64,000 bases of DNA from AG25 sp035604455. GTDB lineage: Bacteria; Gemmatimonadota; Gemmatimonadetes; Gemmatimonadales; GWC2-71-9. The stretch is from the NCBI GenBank assembly GCA_035604455.1, contig DATNIM010000022.1, positions 1 to 64,000 of the forward strand, read 5' to 3'. The translations under genes and the position numbers were made by a program. A model generated the notes under the pieces. That model worked only from the letters and a program-made list of their open reading frames with translations, had not been told where the DNA came from and searched no databases. Shown in pieces: positions 7,277 to 14,605 of the stretch (its first letter is position 1; each line of letters begins with the position of its first letter).

Positions 7277-8679
7277 GGGGCGGGGGCGGTCGCCACGTGG
7301 TGCGCCTTCGTGGTGTCGCGGGGAGCCCGGGCCTTGGCCGAATCGGCATGCGCCTTGGTCGAGTCGCGGTGGGCCTTCGTCGAGTCCACGGGCTCGGGCG
7401 GCTCGAGCTGCACCCCATCGGCGTGGCCCGTCACGAGCACCCGGTCGATCTTGTCCCCGTGGAGGACGATGTCGATGACGGTTCCGCGGGAGTAATTGAG
7501 CGACGGGGCGCGCGTCGAGTCTTTCTCGCTGTGCATGTGGGTGAACGCGCGAGCGGACCCGCGGGCCACGATGTGGTTCAAGGCAACCCGGGGCCGGCCC
7601 GCGCTGTCGCCGCGATTGATCCAGTGGGCGACGATCGTGTCGCCCGAGATCCAGTTCCGCTCGGCGCCCGCCGTGGTGTCCCGGTTCGAGATCGAGAGCG
7701 CGCGGCGGAAGGCGCGCACCTCGGTGAGCACCTGGTCCGGGGTGTCGAGCGCGAGCGAGTCGGCGTCGATCGTGTGGAGACTCGACACGGCGTGGGGCCG
7801 GATCGAGTCGCCCCAGGCGAAGATCCGCTGCAGCTCGTGCTTCTCGAGCAGCAGATGGATCGTGTCGGCGGTGAGCCGCCAGTCGGCGCTCGTCGCCACG
7901 CCGTCGCCCAAGGCTCGAACCACCCGGACGTCGTGGTTCTTGAGCCCGAGCGTGATGAGCCGGCCCACGAGATGGAACGCGCGCGGACCCTTGCCCGCGA
8001 TCGCGGGCTCCCCCACGAGCTCGGCCGATCCGGCCGCCTCGTCCAGGTGCATGGAATCCGACTGCGCCGCGAGATCGCTCCGGTCGACCGTCACGTTCCC
8101 GCCACACCAGATCCGGTCGTTCCCCTTCTGGCGCACGCGGTCGGCCACGATGACGGCCGGTTCGCCCGAGTCGGGCGACGAGCGGTAGTCGATCGTGGGC
8201 CGGGACGACGCGTACATCTCGGCCGTGTCCCGAATGCCCTTCGCCACTCGGTAGTAGGTCATGTTCGGGCCGCGGAGCACCGTGCCCGTGGCCCGGTTCG
8301 TCGCGACCACGTTCTTGTGGGCTTCCAGTCGTTCCTGGCGCAGGTAGTAGTTCGCGGTCTGCGAGTCGAGCCACACGGTGGTGTCGCGGATCTTCACCCC
8401 GCCCAGCATGTCGAGGCGGCCCACGCCCGCATACCAGGCGATCGAGTCGGCGGTGAGCGTGGTGGTCGTCCCCTGGCAGTGGGCGCGCACGCCCCCGCCG
8501 GCGAAGAGGTTCGTCTCGCCGGGCCGCACTTCGACCTGGCGGCCGAAGTGCCCGACCGTGTCGATCGTCACGTGGCAGGGCCGCCCGGCGCCCGTATCGG
8601 GCCGCGCGCTGTCGGAGGCCGAGGCCGACGGTGCGGTTGGCTGCTGGAGCAGCGCCAGCGCGAGGATGGCCATGGTCAT
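7273..8679 (-). CDS. OstA/LptA-like LPS transport protein
   Basis: A 468-residue periplasmic protein of the OstA/LptA group, in the lptA slot between lptC and lptB, so it probably forms part of the LPS bridge to the outer membrane. It has a short signal-like N-terminus (MTMAILALALLQQPTAPSASA). Repeated beta-jellyroll-type strands follow: GETNLFAGGGVRAHCQGTT, LTADSIAWYAG, GRLDMLGGVKIRD, RLEAHKNVVATNRATGTV, and IWCGGNVTVDRSDLAAQSDS. The strand pattern repeats two or three times, so the protein is larger than E. coli LptA (~185 residues), as in the OstA-like proteins of Bacteroidetes. The C-terminus is a hydrophilic DSTKAH repeat tail. The ATG start overlaps the lptC stop (ATGA). LptA-like function is inferred from fold pattern and position. 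Confidence 0.8.
   Translation of the reverse strand: MTMAILALALLQQPTAPSASASDSARPDTGAGRPCHVTIDTVGHFGRQVEVRPGETNLFAGGGVRAHCQGTTTTLTADSIAWYAGVGRLDMLGGVKIRDTTVWLDSQTANYYLRQERLEAHKNVVATNRATGTVLRGPNMTYYRVAKGIRDTAEMYASSRPTIDYRSSPDSGEPAVIVADRVRQKGNDRIWCGGNVTVDRSDLAAQSDSMHLDEAAGSAELVGEPAIAGKGPRAFHLVGRLITLGLKNHDVRVVRALGDGVATSADWRLTADTIHLLLEKHELQRIFAWGDSIRPHAVSSLHTIDADSLALDTPDQVLTEVRAFRRALSISNRDTTAGAERNWISGDTIVAHWINRGDSAGRPRVALNHIVARGSARAFTHMHSEKDSTRAPSLNYSRGTVIDIVLHGDKIDRVLVTGHADGVQLEPPEPVDSTKAHRDSTKAHADSAKARAPRDTTKAHHVATAPAP
7300..7389 (-). repeat. Degenerate DSTKAH repeat tail in the OstA-like protein
   Basis: The last ~38 codons of the OstA-like gene encode four imperfect units: DSTKAH, DSTKAH, DSAKAR and DTTKAH. 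The tail is charged and lacks hydrophobic residues, so it is probably disordered and exposed in the periplasm. It is coding and in frame with the gene. Copy number could vary between strains. Confidence 0.7.
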
Positions 8680-9206
8680 TGATTGGGCAGCGTAAACTGG
8701 CCGCCCGTTCCTCGCGGATGTCTCGCGACAACGTTCTTGAAGGCGGGGTCCGACGTGAAGCCCTCGCCCTGCACGTGCCGCTGGGGGCCGTCGAAGGTGA
8801 ACGGCCGGTCCGAGTTCACTTCGTTCTGGCTCTCGGTGTAGCGGAGTGTCTCGGTGCGGAGCGTGCGCCCGTCGGTCGTGACGACGACCACGTTGCCCCG
8901 GGCCTCCATGTCCCCCGTGCGCCAATAATAGGTGCCGCTCTTCGATGTCAGCACGGACGTGGGCAACCCCGCCACATCGTAAAACGTGATGTGCACGGTG
9001 TTGAGCAGCGCCGTCTGCGAGCCCGAATAGAAATAGGCCGTGTCGGCCCGCACCTTCGCGCGCTGCACGCCGTCCGACGTGACGTAGTGCGACATGCCGA
9101 TGAGCACCTGATCGGCCGAGTCGGCTGGGCTGATGGTCGCCGTGGGCCGGCCTCCACCGCCACAGGCGGCCAGGGCCACGAGCGCGCCTGCCAAGACCGG
9201 TCTCAC
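8676..9206 (-). CDS. lptC: LPS export protein LptC, lipoprotein form
   Basis: A 176-residue LptC-family protein that would link LptB2FG to the periplasmic LptA bridge. The N-terminus MRPVLAGALVALAAC is a lipoprotein signal with lipobox LAAC, so it is likely lipid-anchored rather than held by the transmembrane helix of E. coli LptC. The mature part shows the family's beta-strand pattern: VRADTAYFYSG, LLNTVHITFYDVAG, VLTSKSGTYYWRTGDMEARG, VVTTDGRTLRTETLRYTES, and GEGFTSDPAFKN near the end. The GTG start overlaps the kdsD stop (GTGA), and its stop overlaps the next start. Context (kdsD upstream, OstA-like and lptB downstream) matches the proteobacterial order. Confidence 0.85.
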   Translation of the reverse strand: MRPVLAGALVALAACGGGGRPTATISPADSADQVLIGMSHYVTSDGVQRAKVRADTAYFYSGSQTALLNTVHITFYDVAGLPTSVLTSKSGTYYWRTGDMEARGNVVVVTTDGRTLRTETLRYTESQNEVNSDRPFTFDGPQRHVQGEGFTSDPAFKNVVARHPRGTGGQFTLPNQ

Positions 9207-10174
9207 GCGCCGGCCCGGATCAAGTCATGGAGATGCACGATGCCGACGACCCGCGCCCCTCCATCGAGGACGGGCAACGCCATGATGCCGTGCTGCTCCA
9301 TGCGCCGCACGGCAGCGCCGGCAAGCTCGTCGGCCTGGGCCGTCTTCGGTGTCCGGGTCATGATGTCGCCGACCGGTATATCCAAGAACTCCTCGGCGCG
9401 TTCCATGAGTCGCGTGAGATCCCCCGCCGTCACGATGCCCACCAAGGCGCCGTTGTTGTCCACGACCGCCACCGTCCCACGCCGCTCGGCGAGCAGCACG
9501 ACGCACTCCCGCATCGAGCCCTCGGGTCCGAGGAGCGGCAGCTGCTCGGTCAGCATGACGTCCGACACGCGGAGGAGGAGTTTCCGCCCGAGCGCGCCGG
9601 CCGGGTGGAGGGCTGCGAACTGTGCGCGACCGAACCCGTTTTCCTCAAGGAGCGTCACGGCGAGGGCGTCCCCCAATGCCAGTGCCGCGGTCGTGCTCGC
9701 CGTGGGCGCGAGCGTCTCGGGGCAGGCTTCCTCGGCCACGCCCGCATCGAGCACCACGTCCGCCTGTCGGGCAAGGGTCGACTGGGGATCACCCGTCACG
9801 GCGATGATCCGCACACCGCGCCGCTTGAGCAGCTCGATCAAGCCGAAGAGCTCTTCTGAGCCACCGCTCTTCGAGATCAGAATGGCGACGTCGTCGTGCC
9901 CCACGATCCCGACGTCGCCATGGAGCGAGTCGGCGGGGTGCAGGAAGCTCGCCGGGGTCCCGGTCGAGGTCAGGGTCGCTGCGATCTTGCGGGCGATGAG
10001 CCCCGACTTCCCGAGGCCCGCCACGATGACGCGGCCCGTCTTCTCGGCGAGCAGGGCCACTGCCGTGGCAAACGACGGCCCGAGGCGGTCTGCTACGCCG
10101 TCGAGCGCCCCGGCCTCGAGACGCACGATCTCCCGGCCGCGCTCAACGAGTCGCGCTGGATCGCGTGGCGCCAC
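9203..10174 (-). CDS. kdsD: Arabinose-5-phosphate isomerase
   Basis: KdsD/KpsF/GutQ-type isomerase converting ribulose-5-phosphate to arabinose-5-phosphate, the first step to KDO. With the GTG start at 10174 it is 323 residues, close to the usual 320-330. The N-terminal SIS domain has VAGLGKSGLIARK, HPADSLHGDVG, ILISKSGGSEEL and CPETLAPTASTT. Two CBS domains follow (from VSDVMLTEQLPLL and from VGDIMTRTPKTAQADE). A longer GTG start at 10219 exists but would overlap kdsC by 77 bases and add a Pro/Arg-rich tail; the chosen start overlaps by 32. Ribulose-5-phosphate would come from the zwf-gnd route encoded near 52-56 kb. Confidence 0.93.
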   Translation of the reverse strand: MAPRDPARLVERGREIVRLEAGALDGVADRLGPSFATAVALLAEKTGRVIVAGLGKSGLIARKIAATLTSTGTPASFLHPADSLHGDVGIVGHDDVAILISKSGGSEELFGLIELLKRRGVRIIAVTGDPQSTLARQADVVLDAGVAEEACPETLAPTASTTAALALGDALAVTLLEENGFGRAQFAALHPAGALGRKLLLRVSDVMLTEQLPLLGPEGSMRECVVLLAERRGTVAVVDNNGALVGIVTAGDLTRLMERAEEFLDIPVGDIMTRTPKTAQADELAGAAVRRMEQHGIMALPVLDGGARVVGIVHLHDLIRAGA

Positions 10175-10712
10175 TGGCCGTCTCGGAATATTGGGCGAGC
10201 GCGGCAGGCCACTCCCCACGCGCTTGCAGCAGCAGCTCGGCCACCTGTCGGGCCGCGCCGGCCCCCCCCGGCACGGTCGTCACGTAGCGCGCGACCGCCT
10301 TCACCTCGGGCGCCGCGTTTGCCACGGCGATCGGCAGCCCCACGGCGCCGAGCACCGGGATATCCGCGAGGTCGTCCCCCACGTAGGCGCACTCGCCAAG
10401 CACGATCTCCCGCCGGGCGCACACGCCTTCCAGGGCTCGGAGCTTCTCGGTCGGCCCGACCTCGAGGAGCTCGTCCACTTCGAGTTCCTTTGCCCGTGCG
10501 GCCGACGCAGGGGAACGCCGTGCGCTCAGGAACACGACCGCGAGCCCCGCGCGTCGCAGAAGCCGCACGCCCACGCCGTCCGTCACCTGGAAGCGCTTTG
10601 CCTCGAACGGTTCGCCGGCGAGTGAACCCAGCAAGATCCCGCCGTCCGTCAGCACGCCATCGACGTCGAACCCGACGAGCTTCACGCGGCGCGCCACGGC
10701 CGGATCAAGCAC
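10143..10712 (-). CDS. kdsC: KDO-8-phosphate phosphatase
   Basis: A 189-residue HAD-superfamily phosphatase of the C0 (capless) type that releases KDO from KDO-8-phosphate. Motif I is FDVDGVLTDG with Asp16 (nucleophile) and Asp18 (acid). Motif II is FLSARRS, and motif III/IV is Lys in GPTEKLRAL together with YVGDDLADIPVL. The C-terminal segment GGAGAARQVAELLLQ is typical of KdsC. Translation starts at GTG, overlapping the end of kdsA by 8 bases. The sequence after about residue 176 is poorly conserved in type and overlaps the kdsD start. Confidence 0.94.
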   Translation of the reverse strand: MLDPAVARRVKLVGFDVDGVLTDGGILLGSLAGEPFEAKRFQVTDGVGVRLLRRAGLAVVFLSARRSPASAARAKELEVDELLEVGPTEKLRALEGVCARREIVLGECAYVGDDLADIPVLGAVGLPIAVANAAPEVKAVARYVTTVPGGAGAARQVAELLLQARGEWPAALAQYSETASGATRSSATR

Positions 10713-11517
10713 GGACCGTCTCGCGGGCGCGGTGCCACACGTCGAGAGCGATCCCGAGGATTGTCGGCAGCTGATCCAGCGGGATCATGCTCGGCCCGTC
10801 GCTCGGCGCGCGCGCGGGTTCTGGGTGGGTCTCGAGAAAGAAGCCGTCTGCTCCCGCCGCCGCCGCCGCGTAGAGCAGCGGCGCGATGAATTCCCGCAAG
10901 CCGCCGCTCGTCCCTTCGACGCCCTGCCCCGGCTGCTGCACCGCGTGCGTCGCGTCGAACACGACGGGCGTGCCGCAGCTCGTGCGGATTCGCAGGAAGC
11001 TCCGCATGTCGACCACCAGATCTCCGTAGCCGAAAAAGGTGCCGCGCTCGGTCACCGCGACCTCGGGCGCGCCGCCCGCCCGCAACTTCTCCACCGCCCC
11101 GGCCATCGCTTCGGGCGCCATCCACTGACCCTTCTTCACGTTCACCGCGCGGCCCGCGCGACCCGCGGCGAGCAAGAGATCCGTTTGCCGGCAGAGGAAG
11201 GCCGGGATCTGGAGCACGTCCGCCACCTCCGCCGCCAGCGGCACCTGGATAGGCTCGTGCACGTCCGTGAGCACTGGGAGCCCCGTGGCCTCCCGCACGC
11301 GCGCGAGCGCCGCCACCCCGCGCTCCAACCCCGGGCCGCGCGCCGCATCCAAGCGTGACCGGTTCGCCTTGTCGAAGGATGCCTTGAAGACGACGTGCAG
11401 CCCGAACTTCACGGCGAGCTCCGCCAGCATCTCGGCCACCGTGAGGTTCAGGGTGTCCGATTCCAGGACGCAGGGGCCCGCGATGAGAAACGGCGCGGCC
11501 CCGAAATGCCCCCTCAT
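10705..11517 (-). CDS. kdsA: KDO-8-phosphate synthase, metal-dependent type
   Basis: A 270-residue class I-type DAHP/KDO8P synthase fold enzyme condensing phosphoenolpyruvate with arabinose-5-phosphate. Recognisable segments are FLIAGPCVLES, FKASFDKANRS, LPVLTDVHEP, VLQIPAFLCRQTDLL, VNVKKGQWMAP, TERGTFFGYGDLVVDMR, and FDATHAVQQPG. Cys16 in AGPC is the ligand residue of the metal-dependent class (as in Aquifex). E. coli KdsA, which is metal-independent, has Asn there. The ATG overlaps the pyrG stop (ATGA). It stands between pyrG and kdsC in the KDO operon. Confidence 0.95.
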   Translation of the reverse strand: MRGHFGAAPFLIAGPCVLESDTLNLTVAEMLAELAVKFGLHVVFKASFDKANRSRLDAARGPGLERGVAALARVREATGLPVLTDVHEPIQVPLAAEVADVLQIPAFLCRQTDLLLAAGRAGRAVNVKKGQWMAPEAMAGAVEKLRAGGAPEVAVTERGTFFGYGDLVVDMRSFLRIRTSCGTPVVFDATHAVQQPGQGVEGTSGGLREFIAPLLYAAAAAGADGFFLETHPEPARAPSDGPSMIPLDQLPTILGIALDVWHRARETVRA

Positions 11518-13172
11518 GGCGCCCCGGAACGCCCCGCGAACTGGGTCGCCCGCTCCCGGGGCGCCTCGCTCTTGCGATGCTGGCGCGCCGCGCCCACGAA
11601 CCCCGCGAACAGCGGATGCGGCCGGGTCGGGCGCGACTTGAGCTCGGGATGGAACTGGCACCCCACGAACCAGGGGTGGTCCGGGAGCTCGATCATCTCG
11701 ACGAGCGAGCCGTCGGGCGAGAGCCCCGAGCAGCGCATCCCGAACTCGGCCAGCACGTCCCGGTAGGCGTTCGACACCTCGTAGCGGTGCCGGTGCCGCT
11801 CGCTCACCTCGGCGGTGCCGTAGATCTGCGCCACGCGCGAGCCTGGGCGCAGCTTGCAGGGGTAGGCCCCGAGCCGCATCGTGCCGCCCATTTCGTGCAC
11901 CCCCTCCTGCGAGCGCATCAGGGCGATCACGGGATTCTCGCACTCGGGTTCGAACTCGCTCGAGTTCGTGTTCGGGATGTTGCACACGTTGCGCGTGAAC
12001 TCGATGATCGCTGCCTGGAGCCCGAGGCAGATCCCGAGGAACGGCAGCTTGTGCTCGCGCGCCCAGCGGATCGCTTCGACCATGCCCTCGACGCCCCGCA
12101 CCCCGAACCCGCCCGGGACGAGGAGCCCGTCGTAGGGGCTCAGGAGCTCGGTTGCGGTCTCGGAGTCCGTGAACCGGTCCGAGGCGATCCAGTCGATCGT
12201 CACCCCGCAGTCATTCGCGATGCCGCCGTGGACCAGCGCCTCGTGAATGCTCTTGTAGCTGTCGGCGAGCTCCGTGTACTTGCCCACGACCGCGATCCGG
12301 ACGTGTTCGGTCGCGTTCAGGACCTTGCTCACCATCGCGGCCCAGGCCCGCAGGTCCGGTTCTTTCGTCTCAAGCCCCAGCCGGTCGCTCACTTCGCGGT
12401 CGAGCCGCTGCTCGTGCAGCCGCAGCGGGATCTCATAGATCGAGCGCACGTCCGGGCTCTCGACCACACAGCCGAAGTCGACGTTGCAGAAGCTCGCGAT
12501 CTTCCGCTTAATGTCTTCCGACATCGGCCGCTCGGTGCGGCAGATCAGGACGTCCGGTTGAATTCCGATCTGCATGAGCTCCCGGACCGAGTGCTGGGTC
12601 GGCTTCGTCTTGAGCTCGGATGTGGCGGCGATGTAGGGGACGAGGGTGAGGTGAATGAAGAGCGTGTTGTCGCGCCCGACCTCCTGGCGGAACTGCCGGA
12701 TCGCCTCGAGGAACGGGAGCGACTCGATGTCGCCCACGGTCCCGCCGATCTCGGTGATCACGACGTCGTGGTCGGGGGCGAGGCGGCGGATGGCCGACTT
12801 GATTTCGTCCGTGATGTGCGGGATCACCTGAACCGTCGAGCCCAGGTACTCCCCGCGGCGTTCCTTCGTGATCACGGACTGGTAGATCCGCCCGCTCGTG
12901 ACGTTGTTCACCTGGGACAGCGATCGGTCGATGAAGCGCTCGTAGTGCCCCAGGTCGAGGTCCGTTTCGGCCCCGTCGTCCGTCACGTACACCTCACCGT
13001 GCTGGAACGGCGACATGGTGCCGGGATCGACGTTGATGTAGGGGTCGAACTTCTGGATCGTCACCTTCAGCCCGCGTTCGACGAGCAGCCGGCCGAGCGA
13101 CCCCGCGGCGATGCCTTTGCCGAGCGACGAGACGACGCCCCCAGTCACGAACACGTACTTCGTCGAGCTCAC
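11514..13172 (-). CDS. pyrG: CTP synthase
   Basis: A 552-residue CTP synthase making CTP from UTP, ATP and glutamine. The N-terminal synthase domain starts with KYVFVTGGVVSSLGKGI and contains FDPYINVDPGTMSPFQHGEV and EIGGTVGDIES. The C-terminal class I glutaminase domain has PFLGICLGLQ (nucleophile Cys), LVPGGFGVRG and a QFHPE triad segment. Its last ~25 residues (after FAGFVGAARQH) are a short hydrophilic extension. CTP is the co-substrate of KdsB, encoded immediately upstream, so its placement in the KDO operon is metabolically sensible. The start codon overlaps the kdsB stop by 4 bases. Confidence 0.98.
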   Translation of the reverse strand: MSSTKYVFVTGGVVSSLGKGIAAGSLGRLLVERGLKVTIQKFDPYINVDPGTMSPFQHGEVYVTDDGAETDLDLGHYERFIDRSLSQVNNVTSGRIYQSVITKERRGEYLGSTVQVIPHITDEIKSAIRRLAPDHDVVITEIGGTVGDIESLPFLEAIRQFRQEVGRDNTLFIHLTLVPYIAATSELKTKPTQHSVRELMQIGIQPDVLICRTERPMSEDIKRKIASFCNVDFGCVVESPDVRSIYEIPLRLHEQRLDREVSDRLGLETKEPDLRAWAAMVSKVLNATEHVRIAVVGKYTELADSYKSIHEALVHGGIANDCGVTIDWIASDRFTDSETATELLSPYDGLLVPGGFGVRGVEGMVEAIRWAREHKLPFLGICLGLQAAIIEFTRNVCNIPNTNSSEFEPECENPVIALMRSQEGVHEMGGTMRLGAYPCKLRPGSRVAQIYGTAEVSERHRHRYEVSNAYRDVLAEFGMRCSGLSPDGSLVEMIELPDHPWFVGCQFHPELKSRPTRPHPLFAGFVGAARQHRKSEAPRERATQFAGRSGAP

Positions 13173-13915
13173 GGGCTCACCTCCTTGAGATGCTGGGCCA
13201 AGAGGGCCTCGACAGCGCGCAGGTCCTCGGGCGTGTCTACCCCTGGGGCCACGGGGGCCTCAAGGAGTGCCACGCCGATCGACATCCCGTGCAACAGGGG
13301 GCGCAGTTGCTCCAGGCGCTCCCAGTGCTCCTCCGGCACGGGCGGCAGTCTGATCCACCGCTCCAACGCCGTGCGTGTCATGGCATAGACGCCGACGTGC
13401 TGGTGATACACGGCCCCCGTCCGGTCGCGATCGAACGGCACCGGGGCACGTGAGAAGTACACCGCCCGTCCCCCGGGTCCCACCACCACCTTCACCCGGT
13501 TCGGGTCTGTGGCGAGCGAGGCCGAAAGGGCGCCGGCCGCGGTTCCGATGTCCGCCCCGCCTCGGACCACAGCCAACGCCCCCTGCAAAGCTTCAAGGGC
13601 GACGAGCGGCTCGTCGCCCTGAATGTTTAACGTGAGGTCGTAAGCATTAAACTCTTTATTGGCAATCACTTCTGCAACTCGCTCAGTTCCCGATTGCGGC
13701 GCGTGCGATGTCAGCACCGCTTCGTATCCCGCCCGCTCCACCACCTGGGCGACCTCTCGCGCCTCGGTCGCCACGACCAGACGGTCGCACACGTGAGCGT
13801 CGAAGGCGCGCCGAACGACCCACAGGATGAGGGGCTCGCCCGCGAGCGACAGCAGGGGCTTTCCGGGAAGACGGTTTGAACCAAGCCGGGCAGGTACGAC
13901 ACCGAGGACGGGCAC
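13169..13915 (-). CDS. kdsB: CMP-KDO synthetase
   Basis: A 248-residue cytidylyltransferase activating KDO with CTP. Family motifs: VVPARLGSNRLPGKPL (nucleotide-binding loop, residues 6-21), HAPQSGTERVAEV, LNIQGDEPLV (metal-binding Asp), RAPVPFDRDR, and YHQHVGVYAMTR. The C-terminal ERLEQLRPLLHG and PGVDTPEDL are typical. Translation begins at GTG with no visible ribosome-binding site. A promoter-like sequence ends 5 bases before it, so this appears to be the first gene of the ten-gene LPS operon and to be made from a leaderless message. Confidence 0.96.
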   Translation of the reverse strand: MPVLGVVPARLGSNRLPGKPLLSLAGEPLILWVVRRAFDAHVCDRLVVATEAREVAQVVERAGYEAVLTSHAPQSGTERVAEVIANKEFNAYDLTLNIQGDEPLVALEALQGALAVVRGGADIGTAAGALSASLATDPNRVKVVVGPGGRAVYFSRAPVPFDRDRTGAVYHQHVGVYAMTRTALERWIRLPPVPEEHWERLEQLRPLLHGMSIGVALLEAPVAPGVDTPEDLRAVEALLAQHLKEVSP

Positions 13916-13920
13916 AGGGG

Positions 13921-13949
13921 AAGATACAAAAGTCGTGCCGTCCGGTCTA
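13921..13949 (-). promoter_or_regulatory. Putative promoter of the kds-lpt-rpoN operon
   Basis: On the minus strand, TAGACC (13949-13944) and TATCTT (13926-13921) are 17 bases apart. The kdsB GTG starts 5 bases after the -10-like box, which again implies a very short or absent leader. The -35 element overlaps the stop codon of the upstream pabA-like gene. Matches to consensus are moderate (4 of 6 in the -35). Confidence 0.4.
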
Positions 13950-14537
13950 GAGAGCTCCCTCAGATATCCGTAAGAAGTTCAGCAGCAATCGTTTACCGTG
14001 CTCCGTCCCGATCGATTCCGGGTGGAATTGGACCCCGTAGACGGGAAGCGCCCGGTGCTTCATGGCCATGATTTCGGCCCCCTTTGGCCGGTCGGCGCTC
14101 CAGGCGGTGACGACGAGATCCGCAGGGGTCGTCTTGGGGTCGACGACGAGCGAATGGTAGCGCATGGCGGTAAGCGGCGTGGGGACGTCGCGGAACAGCT
14201 TATCGGAGTCGTGCGCCACCTCGCAGGTCTTTCCGTGCATCAAGCGGTCTGCCCGGACGACCCGGCCCCCGAAGGCCTCGCCGATCGCCTGGTGCCCGAG
14301 GCAGACCCCGAGCGTAGGCACCCGCCCCGCCAGGGCTTTCACGAGCGCTACGAGGATCCCGGCGTCGGCCGGGGTACCGGGACCGGGCGAGAGGACGGCG
14401 GCCGTCGGCTGCATGGCGAGCACCTCGTCGACCGTCACGCGATCGTTCCGGTGGACGACCGGGTCGGCCCCGAGCTCCCCCAGGTACTGGACCAGGTTGT
14501 AGGTGAAGGAGTCGTAGTTGTCGAGCACGAAGAGCAT
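13947..14537 (-). CDS. Anthranilate/aminodeoxychorismate synthase glutaminase component
   Basis: A 196-residue class I glutamine amidotransferase of the TrpG/PabA family that feeds ammonia to a chorismate-using partner. Motifs: FVLDNYDSFTYNLVQYL at the start, LSPGPGTP, GVCLGHQAIGEAFGG with nucleophile Cys79, AMRYHSL, and VQFHPES with His172 and Glu174. Sequence alone does not separate tryptophan (TrpG) from folate (PabA) use, since many bacteria share one subunit for both. The partner chorismate-binding subunit is not in this window. It stands alone upstream of kdsB, from which it is separated by a probable promoter. A TAGATT box 9 bases before the ATG may give it a short leader too. Confidence 0.93.
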   Translation of the reverse strand: MLFVLDNYDSFTYNLVQYLGELGADPVVHRNDRVTVDEVLAMQPTAAVLSPGPGTPADAGILVALVKALAGRVPTLGVCLGHQAIGEAFGGRVVRADRLMHGKTCEVAHDSDKLFRDVPTPLTAMRYHSLVVDPKTTPADLVVTAWSADRPKGAEIMAMKHRALPVYGVQFHPESIGTEHGKRLLLNFLRISEGAL

Positions 14538-14605
14538 AATGGGAGCAATCTAACCGGAGCGCCCCGGGGCGGGACGCACCGTACTGGGAAGAAGGGACGA
14601 TGGGG

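Noticed and set aside
7300..7389. DSTKAH repeats as a CRISPR-like or regulatory DNA repeat
   Set aside because: The units are short, degenerate and in frame at the end of a coding region, so they are a protein repeat.
6095..8731. An 878-codon frame suggesting a much longer LptB fusion
   Set aside because: Upstream of 7276 the frame overlaps the OstA-like gene and has shadow composition; the ATG overlapping that gene's stop marks the real start.
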